From Spirochaetia bacterium (GTDB lineage: Bacteria; Spirochaetota; Spirochaetia; Treponematales; Breznakiellaceae): 22,606 bases of DNA. A model generated the notes under the pieces. That model was not told the DNA's origin and did not search any database. It saw only the letters and a list, made by a program, of their open reading frames with translations. The DNA lies in contig BOAV01000039.1 in assembly GCA_026002045.1 (NCBI GenBank), forward strand, positions 1 through 22,606, read 5' to 3'. How positions within the stretch are numbered: the stretch's first letter is position 1; each line of letters starts with the position of its first letter. The position numbers were made by a program, and so were the translations under genes. Of this stretch, positions 1-6,935 are shown piece after piece.

Positions 1-1234
1 TCAGGGTATTAAAGAGAAAATGGGGGTTGATCTGGGCCCGGAGCGCCTGAAAATGATACCGTTCCCGGACTTCGCTTTCCTGCCGGAGCTTGTCAAACAA
101 ATCGTTGATCCGCGTTTCCATATCCGTAATGGTTTTTCCCAGGCTCCCGATTTCATCACTCCGGTGCATATTGAACTGTTTTATTTCACGGGTCTGAACA
201 TAGTGTTTCACCCGGTCATCCAGAAGCCTGATGGGTCTTGCGATGGTATAGGCAATGACAATCATAATCATAATAAGGATGAACAGAAACAGTACCATGC
301 CGTAATTAATATCCCGGGACAATACGGAAAGGCCGTCGGTGATATGCTGATAGTTGGTAAAATGCAGCGCCAGTAAGGGCCGGCCCTTAAAGGTCCAGGG
401 CGTTTCCAGCGGATCGTAATTCAGCAAATACCGGATACCCTCCAGTTCGCGGATCATGCTGCCCCGTTTTTCCGGCCCAATGTCATTCATCAGATCCTGT
501 ATATGTTCAGATCCTATGGCCCCCACTTCGTCCACGGCAAAAACCGGTTCCCCGGTATTCCGGTTACAGATATATAAAAAGTCGGCCTCCGTGCTGTACC
601 GGGAGAGGATGGAACTGAGCTCCCGCTGATTAATGCTGATGATGAGGGTGGCCAGCCGATCCCCCGTATAGGTGGGATAGAGGATTGAACGGGCCAGGGA
701 AATAAACTGTCCCGGTTCCCGCTCCACAAAGGAGGGGGCAAAAAGGCTCCAGGAAATATGCCCCATATTAACCATGCTTTCTTTAACCCAGTCCTGATCC
801 AGCACAAAACGGTAGTCTTTAAAATTCAGGCTCCAGTTGGCATAGGCCCGGTTTTCCCTGTCAAACATGGTGATTCTGACGTTATCAAGCTCAAAGAGAT
901 TATTGATTAACAGGGTTTTTACGATATCGTCAAACTGCCTGTTCCGCTCGTAGTAACTTGATTCCGCATCATCCAGAATGGAAAGCAGTTTTGCGTCCTG
1001 GGTAAACACATTGGATATGTTGGCCATTTTCTGAAAGGCCTGATAAAAATCTTCCTCCCCCCTTTTGATGTTTTTGATTATCTGATCGCTTAATTCCTGC
1101 CGGATATAATTCTCGTAGGATGTTTTAATGATGATAAAACTAATGTAAATGGGAATGAGCAGGAATGTCAGGATCATCAAGAAAACATGTATGGTGAGAC
1201 TTTTAAAGGGGCGCTGCAAGGTTATCACCTTCAC
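1..1234 (-). CDS. Membrane sensor histidine kinase, YesM type (partial, 3' end off window)
   Basis: This is the N-terminal 411 residues of a membrane histidine kinase; the rest lies beyond the left edge. A hydrophobic segment at about residues 14-36 and a second at about 313-331 enclose roughly 275 residues that should form an extracytoplasmic Cache-like sensor. After the second segment, ARPIRLLDDRV begins a HAMP-like linker, and the visible end holds QINPHFLFNTL, the phosphoacceptor box of the His_kinase (YesM/LytS) family, with His405. The ATPase domain is not in the window. The start is taken as GTG at 1234, preceded by GAGAGGAAG six bases upstream; a second in-frame GTG lies two codons later. 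The gene begins inside the last 32 nt of the sigma-54 regulator gene, so the two are probably translationally coupled. YesM-type kinases usually pair with AraC-type regulators, so its own partner may lie to the left. The ligand is unknown. Confidence 0.88.
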   Translation of the reverse strand, partial: MKVITLQRPFKSLTIHVFLMILTFLLIPIYISFIIIKTSYENYIRQELSDQIIKNIKRGEEDFYQAFQKMANISNVFTQDAKLLSILDDAESSYYERNRQFDDIVKTLLINNLFELDNVRITMFDRENRAYANWSLNFKDYRFVLDQDWVKESMVNMGHISWSLFAPSFVEREPGQFISLARSILYPTYTGDRLATLIISINQRELSSILSRYSTEADFLYICNRNTGEPVFAVDEVGAIGSEHIQDLMNDIGPEKRGSMIRELEGIRYLLNYDPLETPWTFKGRPLLALHFTNYQHITDGLSVLSRDINYGMVLFLFILIMIMIVIAYTIARPIRLLDDRVKHYVQTREIKQFNMHRSDEIGSLGKTITDMETRINDLFDKLRQESEVRERYHFQALRAQINPHFLFNTL

Positions 1235-2585
1235 TGCCGTCTTCCTCTCCCCATTCCGCCAGCTTGCGGTGCAGGGTTTTGCGGCCTATGCCCAAAGTTT
1301 CCGCAGCCCGGCTCTTGTTGCCCTTCTGGGCGGAAAGGGTGTCCCGGATGATGATCTTTTCCGATTCTTCCAGGGTTGTGCCGATGGGGATGCGAATCCA
1401 GCCTTCGTCACTGCCCTTCCGTAACGTGGGGGGAAGATCGTCTTCGGTGATGGTGCTGCCCTTGGCCATGACCAGGGCGCTTTCCATACAGTTCCGCAGT
1501 TCCCGGACATTGCCGGGCCAGTCGTAGGCGTAGAGGATGGACCGGGCCCTGGGGTCGATGCCCTCCAGGGCCTTGCCGTTTTCCTCGGCAAATTCTTTGA
1601 GAAAGGCGGTTATCAATAGAGGAAGGTCATCCTTGCGCTCCCGCAGGGGGGGCACGTGGATGTTCACCACGTTGAGGCGGTAGTAGAGGTCCTCCCGGAA
1701 ATTACCCTTTTCAATTTCCGCCTTGAGGTCCTTGTTGGTGGCCGCCACGATGCGGACATCGGTCTCGATGGTCTCTTCCCCGCCGAGGCGTTCAAATTTC
1801 TTTTCCTGCAAAACCCGGAGGAGCTTGATCTGGATGTTCTGGTCGATTTCACCGATTTCGTCCAGAAAGAGGGTGCCCTCGTGGGCAAGCTCGAAGCGGC
1901 CCCGGCGGCGGGCCGCTGCCCCGGTAAAGGCCCCCTTTTCGTGGCCGAAGAGCTCGCTTTCCAGGAGGCTGGCGGCCAGGGCCGCGCAGTGGACCTTGAT
2001 CAGGGGCTTGCCCTTGCGGGGGGAGAGTTCGTGGATGGCGTCCGCCACCAGTTCCTTGCCCACCCCGGATTCCCCGGTGATCAAAATGGAAGCCTTGGTG
2101 GGGGCCGCCCGGTTGATGGTGTCGAAAACTTTGCACATGGGGGCGCTGGTGCCGATGATGGTCTCGAACTGCTTCCGGTGCTCCAGCTCCTCTTCCATCC
2201 GCCGGTGTTTGAGGACCAGTTCCCGATTTTGCAGGGCCCGCTTGACCAGCAGGGAGAGCCGGTCCAGGTTGACCGGCTTGGTGAGGAAGTCGTAGGCCCC
2301 GTCCCGCATGGCCGCCACGGCGTTTTCCACGGTGCCGTGGCCGGTGAGGACGATCACCGGGAGGCCGGGGCTTTCGGTCCCGATACGCCGCAGAAGTTCC
2401 TCCCCGGTCATGCCGGGCATCCGTAAATCGGTTATCACCAGGTCGATATCACCCCTGCCGAAGAGCTTCCAGCCCTCAGTCCCGTCCGCGGCGGTGATCG
2501 CCTCGTGGCCGTCCATTTCCAGGGCCGCGGCGAGCCCTTCCCGGATGTTCTTTTCATCGTCAACGATCAATAACTTGAACTTCAT
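1203..2585 (-). CDS. Sigma-54-dependent response regulator, NtrC/AtoC family
   Basis: This 460-residue regulator has the full NtrC layout. The receiver domain (about 1-120) has the acidic pair D9/D10, phosphoacceptor D53 in ITDLRMPG, T81 and K103. The AAA+ sigma-54 activation domain (about 142-370) has Walker A GESGVGKE at 171-178, the sigma-54 contact loop GAFTGA at 218-223 and Walker B LFLDEI at 239-244. A Fis-type helix-turn-helix lies at about 407-446 (AAETLGIGRKTLHRKL). It should activate sigma-54 promoters when phosphorylated, most likely by the PAS kinase encoded just upstream. ATG 2585 is preceded by GAGGTG at suitable spacing. Treponeme genomes often name this gene atoC, but nothing here ties it to acetoacetate metabolism. 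Target promoters are unknown; I saw no clear -24/-12 element in the window. Confidence 0.95.
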   Translation of the reverse strand: MKFKLLIVDDEKNIREGLAAALEMDGHEAITAADGTEGWKLFGRGDIDLVITDLRMPGMTGEELLRRIGTESPGLPVIVLTGHGTVENAVAAMRDGAYDFLTKPVNLDRLSLLVKRALQNRELVLKHRRMEEELEHRKQFETIIGTSAPMCKVFDTINRAAPTKASILITGESGVGKELVADAIHELSPRKGKPLIKVHCAALAASLLESELFGHEKGAFTGAAARRRGRFELAHEGTLFLDEIGEIDQNIQIKLLRVLQEKKFERLGGEETIETDVRIVAATNKDLKAEIEKGNFREDLYYRLNVVNIHVPPLRERKDDLPLLITAFLKEFAEENGKALEGIDPRARSILYAYDWPGNVRELRNCMESALVMAKGSTITEDDLPPTLRKGSDEGWIRIPIGTTLEESEKIIIRDTLSAQKGNKSRAAETLGIGRKTLHRKLAEWGEEDGSEGDNLAAPL

Positions 2586-2600
2586 TCACACCTCTATATA

Positions 2601-2733
2601 AGGAAGATTAACCACAGAGAACACAGAGGGAAGACACAGAGAACACAGAGAAAGAAAAAATATTAATTCTTTCTCCTAAATCTTCCTCTGTGTCCTCTGT
2701 GCTAACTCCGTGCACTCTGTGGTAAATCTTCCT
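2601..2733. repeat. Large imperfect inverted repeat built of CACAGAG units (copy 1)
   Basis: This repeat fills the gap between the PAS kinase gene and its regulator gene. The outer arms at 2601-2619 and 2715-2733 match at 18 of 19 positions, with ACCACAGAG facing CTCTGTGGT. The arms are made of short repeated units of the type (A)CACAGAGRRA on one side and their complement on the other. The centre is an AT-rich loop flanked by GAAAGAA and TTCTTTC. A related structure lies at 19849-19947. In RNA it would form a long bulged hairpin between two coding regions of one transcript. It has no clear terminal U-run, so it is not an ordinary terminator. Confidence 0.85.
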
Positions 2734-2748
2734 CCCTTCTTCCTTCGT

Positions 2749-3939
2749 TTAGTCTTTGGCAGCACCCACCGCGTCAAAACCGATAAGCCGCCGTTCCTTC
2801 TGGGGGATGGGCAGGGTAATCGTAAAAACACTCCCCTCCCCTTCCCGGGATTTTACGGAGATTTCCCCCAGATGTTCCCGGATGATCTTGAACACCAGGG
2901 TGAGCCCCAGGCCGGAACCGGTCTCCTTGGTGGTAAAATAGGGTTCGAAAATTTTGGAGAGGTTTTCCTCGGGGATGCCGGTTCCGGTGTCCTGAATGCT
3001 GATAAGGGCCTCGGCGTCCCGCTTTTCGGTTTTGATGGTGAGAATCCCCCCATCGCCCATGGCGGCGGCGGCGTTTTTTATCAAATTAAGGAAGGCCTGC
3101 TTCAAAAAACGCTCGTCAAAGTTGAGGAGCGGGAGACTGTCGTCCAGGGCCAGCACACATTCGATATGGGCTTCCTCAAGCTCGTAGAGGACAAAGGCCG
3201 CAAGCTCCGAGAGGAGGGCGTTGATGTCCCCCTCCACGGGGTTGATGTCCATGGGCCGGACCGCAAAGAGGAAGTCCACCACGATATGGTTGAGCCGGTC
3301 GATTTCTTCGTTCACCACGCCGATATACTTGTCCAGCTGATCGAAATAGCCCGCCTGAAACATTTCCCGGTTCTGGACAAGAGCCTTTTGAATGAGTTGT
3401 ATATGGATAGAAATGGAACCCAGGGGGTTCTTGATTTCGTGGGCAACCCCGGCGGCCAGGGTAGTCAGGCTTGCAAGGTTTTCCGCCCGCCGCAGCCGGG
3501 CTTCCTTGCCCCGCTTGTCGGTGATGTCCTCCACATGGATGAGGGAGCCGGTGACCTGATGGTTCCGCACCAGGGGCAGGACGCTGAGACTGAGGAGCCG
3601 CTGTATGCCCTTCGCCTCCACGTTGAATTCCCGTTCCTCCACCCGGTCCCCGCTTAAAAGGGTGGCCTCGAAGAATTCCGCCACCTTTTCGTCCTGTACC
3701 ACGGTCCAGATGGGCTCGTTTCCCGGCTCGGAAAGGGTGATGGGGAGGAAGCGCTCGGCGTATTTGTTGGCCATCACCAGGCTGTGCCGGGTGTCGCAGA
3801 CCAGGATGCCCTCGGTGAGGGATTCCAGCACCGTTTCCAGCCGGTCTATTTCACCGGCCGCGGAAAGGACCAGATCCTCCACCTGTTCGGGATTGAGTTT
3901 ATTGAGTTTTTTTAGGGCCCGTGTGATAAAGTCTCTCAC
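2749..3939 (-). CDS. Cytosolic PAS-domain sensor histidine kinase, NtrB/AtoS-like
   Basis: This 396-residue kinase has no membrane segment. A PAS-like domain spans about 35-140 (ILVCDTRHSLVMANKYAERF). The HisKA domain carries GVAHEIKNPLG with phosphoacceptor His167. The ATPase domain has N-box NLIKNAAAAM (about 285-294), G1 DTGTGIP (317-323), F-box FEPYFTTK and G2 GSGLGL (341-346). The layout matches NtrB-type kinases that partner sigma-54 regulators, and the next gene downstream is such a regulator, so they are probably cognate. The start is GTG at 3939, which overlaps the holB stop codon in the tetranucleotide GTGA. The signal must be cytoplasmic or come from a partner protein, since there is no transmembrane sensor. 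Treponeme genomes usually call this gene atoS; that name reflects family likeness only. Confidence 0.93.
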   Translation of the reverse strand: MRDFITRALKKLNKLNPEQVEDLVLSAAGEIDRLETVLESLTEGILVCDTRHSLVMANKYAERFLPITLSEPGNEPIWTVVQDEKVAEFFEATLLSGDRVEEREFNVEAKGIQRLLSLSVLPLVRNHQVTGSLIHVEDITDKRGKEARLRRAENLASLTTLAAGVAHEIKNPLGSISIHIQLIQKALVQNREMFQAGYFDQLDKYIGVVNEEIDRLNHIVVDFLFAVRPMDINPVEGDINALLSELAAFVLYELEEAHIECVLALDDSLPLLNFDERFLKQAFLNLIKNAAAAMGDGGILTIKTEKRDAEALISIQDTGTGIPEENLSKIFEPYFTTKETGSGLGLTLVFKIIREHLGEISVKSREGEGSVFTITLPIPQKERRLIGFDAVGAAKD

Positions 3940-5264
3940 GTCAGTTCCGCCAGGCCGGTTTTAAGGCCGGTGATAAGCCGCTCCAGGGCCAGGGCGGGGC
4001 TCTGGTTCCAGGTTCCTACGGCGGCGTCCGCCTCCCCCGCGCATTTCTTCCATACTTCATTATAGGCGATTTGCCGGGGACTTCCATCAACGGCTCCGAC
4101 CTGAGCCGCCGCAGCCTCTGAAACAACCCGCAGGACGGCCCCCAAAAAGCGGGAAAAAAGGGAGCGGAGCTCAAAATTTTCTGTTTTGGCGAGGATTGCG
4201 GCGGTAAGCTCCTGATTACGCTCCGGGGGCCGCCCCAGAGCGGCGGCTTCGGCGATGGGGGCGGCGTATTGGGTCAGGGACGACAGTTCAGGGGGCGGAG
4301 CGCCGCCCCGCCGCCGCAGGGTTTCGATGGCGCCCGTGGCCGCCGAGGCGGCAAAAAGCGCCCCCAAGGGATAGAGGCTCTCCGGGGGGACCGGGAGGAA
4401 GGAATCCAGGTAGGAAGCGAGGCTGGGGCCTTGGCCCGCATCAGATGAATTTTCCTTGTAGACCTTGCGGATCACCTCCGCCTCGGTCTTTTCGTCCCGC
4501 TTCATAAATCGGTAGGGCCGCAGCCGGGAAAGCAGGGTGGGAAGGATCGCCTCCCTGCGGGAACTGGTGAGCACGATGGTAAGCCGGTCCGGGGGCTCCT
4601 CCAGAATTTTGAGCAATGAATTCCGGGCTCCATCCTGCATCCGGTCGGCGTTTTCGATCACCAGGAGCTTCCGACTGCCCGAAGGGGCCAGATGTCCCCA
4701 ATAGGCAGCCCGCCGGATCTGGGCCACGGGGATCATATCCGAAATCCCCTCGGCTTCAAGCTTGAGAGCGTCCTTTACGATGGAAGCGGAGAGCTTTTCC
4801 CGGCCCGCTTCATCCGCCCCCGGCAGGGCGTCCAAATCTTCTTCCAAAGATTGCAGCAGGGGATTCAGCTTCCCCAGCTTGGGATCATCCTCCCAGAGGA
4901 CCGGGGAAAAACGGACCAAAAGCTTCCGTACCGCACGGATGAACAAAATCTGCGCCGAGGGAGCTTCCTTTTCCCGCAGGAATACCGCGCGAGCGGCGGC
5001 AATTTCCCCGGAAAAGGACCGGGGCCCCAGGAGCAGCAGGTCGGGGTGGGCAAGGAGCCGGTGCCGGGCGCAGGCGGAACAGGTACAGGTCCAGGAGGCG
5101 TGGGCATCCCCCTCGCAGGAGAGAACCCGGCCCAGTTCCAGGGCGGCGGTTCCCTTGCCGGACACGGGGGGGCCGAAGAAGAGCATGGACGGGGCAAGGA
5201 TACCCACCCCTAAATCCTTCCGCAGCTGATCCGCGGCGCTCTGGCCCAGGACATTCTCAAACAT
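3936..5264 (-). CDS. holB: DNA polymerase III delta' subunit (clamp loader)
   Basis: This is the delta' subunit of the clamp loader, which helps load the sliding clamp onto primed DNA. From ATG 5264 the protein has 442 residues. The AAA+ Walker A is GPPVSGKGT (31-39). A zinc-type cysteine cluster follows (C50, C60, C62, C65), then HPD at 73-75, as is usual in this family. Later come ADRMQDGARNSLLKILEEPP and LPTLLSRLRPYRF, the delta'/gamma-like sensor region, with SRL where SRC is common. The protein is about 100 residues longer than typical delta' because of an insert between the HPD motif and IPVAQIRRAAYW. A start 32 codons further upstream is possible but would lie deep inside the cvpA-like gene in an unlikely sequence. 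ATG 5264 overlaps the cvpA-like stop by 8 nt (ATGTTTGA) with no strong ribosome site, suggesting coupled translation. Confidence 0.9.
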   Translation of the reverse strand: MFENVLGQSAADQLRKDLGVGILAPSMLFFGPPVSGKGTAALELGRVLSCEGDAHASWTCTCSACARHRLLAHPDLLLLGPRSFSGEIAAARAVFLREKEAPSAQILFIRAVRKLLVRFSPVLWEDDPKLGKLNPLLQSLEEDLDALPGADEAGREKLSASIVKDALKLEAEGISDMIPVAQIRRAAYWGHLAPSGSRKLLVIENADRMQDGARNSLLKILEEPPDRLTIVLTSSRREAILPTLLSRLRPYRFMKRDEKTEAEVIRKVYKENSSDAGQGPSLASYLDSFLPVPPESLYPLGALFAASAATGAIETLRRRGGAPPPELSSLTQYAAPIAEAAALGRPPERNQELTAAILAKTENFELRSLFSRFLGAVLRVVSEAAAAQVGAVDGSPRQIAYNEVWKKCAGEADAAVGTWNQSPALALERLITGLKTGLAELT

Positions 5265-5754
5265 TGGGAAGCACCGCGGGAATTTGCAGCGGCTGTTTGC
5301 CGTTGATGATAGGGAGGATGAATTCTGCGAAAATACTCCCTTCCAGCAGGGTTTTTTCATTAAAAAGGGGCTGAATGGTGAGGAGCAAAAGGAGCAGGCT
5401 TATGAGAACAAGCCCTTCCACAAAACCAAAGAGGAAGCCCAGAAAACGGTCCAGCCCCTCGAGCTTAATCCGCTGAATAATATCCCTTATGATATGCTCC
5501 ACAATCCTGATTGCCCCAAAAACAACGATAAAAAGGACGATAAAGGCAATAATTTCGGGGATATGTTTGACATGCTGGAAAAAACGTCCCCTCAGGAAGG
5601 CGCCTCCGTTCTTATACAAATAGATGGCCGTCAGGAGGCCCAGAACCACGGCGGCTATGGGCATAAGCTCCGCCACAAAACCCCGCAGGGCGCAGCGGAT
5701 TACCAAAAGGAAGGTTAGAAAAATAAAAATAGCATCAATGATCGACAGAGTCAT
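5257..5754 (-). CDS. CvpA family membrane protein
   Basis: This is a 165-residue integral membrane protein with about four hydrophobic segments, at roughly 4-25, 28-47, 65-85 and 107-127. The pattern, with IIDAIFIFLTFLLVIRCALRG at the start and LDRFLGFLFGFVEGLVLI near the end, fits the CvpA family (named for colicin V production, also linked to envelope stress and purine gene regulation in enterics). The biochemical role is unknown. ATG 5754 was chosen over an ATG ten codons earlier because it forms an ATGA overlap with the murG stop and has GGGGGGCG just upstream. It sits between murG and holB and is tightly coupled to both, pointing to housekeeping co-expression. Confidence 0.85.
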   Translation of the reverse strand: MTLSIIDAIFIFLTFLLVIRCALRGFVAELMPIAAVVLGLLTAIYLYKNGGAFLRGRFFQHVKHIPEIIAFIVLFIVVFGAIRIVEHIIRDIIQRIKLEGLDRFLGFLFGFVEGLVLISLLLLLLTIQPLFNEKTLLEGSIFAEFILPIINGKQPLQIPAVLPNV

Positions 5755-6926
5755 GCGCCCCCCGAAGCTGAATGTTCCGCGCAAATGGCTTCTGCAATAA
5801 GGGATGCGCCATCGGCCGTTCCCAGACGGGCGGAGGCAGCGGCCATGGCGGCCCTCTTTTCATCATCCTCCGCAATGGCCCTAATGGTACTCACCAGGTT
5901 TTCCGGGTTTACATCATCTCCAAGGAGCGCCACGGCAGCCCCGGCCTTTTCAAAAAAGCGGGCGTTTTCCACCTGATCCCCCCGGGTGCCGGAACCGCTC
6001 AGGGGGACTAGTACCATGGGGAGGCCGCAGGCCGCGCTTTCCCAGACCGTCCCCGCGCCGCTGCGGCCCAGGACGATTTCCGCTGCCGCCAGAACCTGGG
6101 GCATCTCATCCCGGATATAGGGATAGGGAAGATACCGTTCCCCTGCGCTTACATCCCATTCTTTTTTGGGGCCCGTCTGGTGGACCACGGTGTACATTTT
6201 GGTCAGTTCCGCAAGGCTTTCCCGGACCAGGTTGTTAAGCTCATCCGCCCCCTGGCTGCCCCCCAAAACCAGGAGTATCCGGTCACCCGCTTTCAGGCCG
6301 AGAAAGGCCCGCCCCTGGGCCGCAATCAATTCCCTCTGCGCCGCACCGGCATGGCGGAATTCGGGCCTGACCGGGTTGCCGCTCACGGTGATGCGCTCCC
6401 GGTACTGGGGAGGCAGGAATCGGGCGGTGTCCTCATAGGCGGTAAAAATTCTTTTGGCAAAACGGATATTGATTTTGGTGGCCAGGCCGGGGCTGTAGTC
6501 CGATTCATGGGTAAACACCGGAATGCCCAGTGAGGCCGCCGCAGCACAGGGCGGGACGCTCACAAAACCGCCCTTGGAAAAAAGCAGCGCGGGTTTAAGC
6601 TTTTTAAGGATGCGCCGGGCGGCAAAAAAACCCGCCAGTACCCGAAAAACATCGGGGATGTTTTTTAAGGAAAAGTAACGCCGCAGCTTCCCCGAAGGAA
6701 TGCCGTAAAATTCCAGCCCCGCAGCTTCCACCAGGGACCGGTCCATCCCCGCATTGGACCCCATCCAGAAGATACGTGACTGAAGGGCTGCCCGCTGTAA
6801 GCAGGAGATCACCGCAAGACCGGGATAAATATGCCCGCCGGTACCTCCACCGGTAAAAGCGATCGGCGCCTGGGATCGGTTGCGTGTCATGTTTTCAAAA
6901 TATACGATTGACGGCCGATGGTCCAT
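5751..6926 (-). CDS. murG: UDP-N-acetylglucosamine--lipid I GlcNAc transferase MurG
   Basis: MurG transfers GlcNAc from UDP-GlcNAc to lipid I to make lipid II, on the inner face of the cytoplasmic membrane, in peptidoglycan synthesis. The N-terminal glycine-rich loop FTGGGTGGHIYPGLA (24-38) and the C-terminal donor-binding region VLGRSGAGTVWESAACGLP are characteristic, as is FSKGGFVSVPPCAAA. The length, 391 residues, is slightly above the usual 350-370. ATG 6926 lies 9 nt after the rpoD stop with a modest GAACGGG site. An in-frame ATG at 6890 would give 379 residues and start closer to the conserved domain, but it has no visible ribosome site, so the start is uncertain. It lies directly downstream of rpoD, probably on the same transcript. 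Confidence 0.95.
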   Translation of the reverse strand: MDHRPSIVYFENMTRNRSQAPIAFTGGGTGGHIYPGLAVISCLQRAALQSRIFWMGSNAGMDRSLVEAAGLEFYGIPSGKLRRYFSLKNIPDVFRVLAGFFAARRILKKLKPALLFSKGGFVSVPPCAAAASLGIPVFTHESDYSPGLATKINIRFAKRIFTAYEDTARFLPPQYRERITVSGNPVRPEFRHAGAAQRELIAAQGRAFLGLKAGDRILLVLGGSQGADELNNLVRESLAELTKMYTVVHQTGPKKEWDVSAGERYLPYPYIRDEMPQVLAAAEIVLGRSGAGTVWESAACGLPMVLVPLSGSGTRGDQVENARFFEKAGAAVALLGDDVNPENLVSTIRAIAEDDEKRAAMAAASARLGTADGASLIAEAICAEHSASGGA

Positions 6927-6935
6927 ACCCGTTCT

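Noticed and set aside
1656..2426. 256-codon open frame on the plus strand, opposite the sigma-54 regulator
   Set aside because: The minus strand encodes an unmistakable full-length regulator. The plus frame has no recognisable domain and is explained by GC-rich third positions.
2710..3657. 315-codon open frame on the plus strand, opposite the PAS kinase
   Set aside because: Shadow of the kinase gene; no domain, no ribosome site, and it starts inside the CACAGAG repeat.
5265..5360. 32-residue N-terminal extension of HolB
   Set aside because: It lies inside the cvpA-like gene in another frame and is Ser/Cys-rich and unlike delta'; MFENVLGQ at 5264 is the normal family start.
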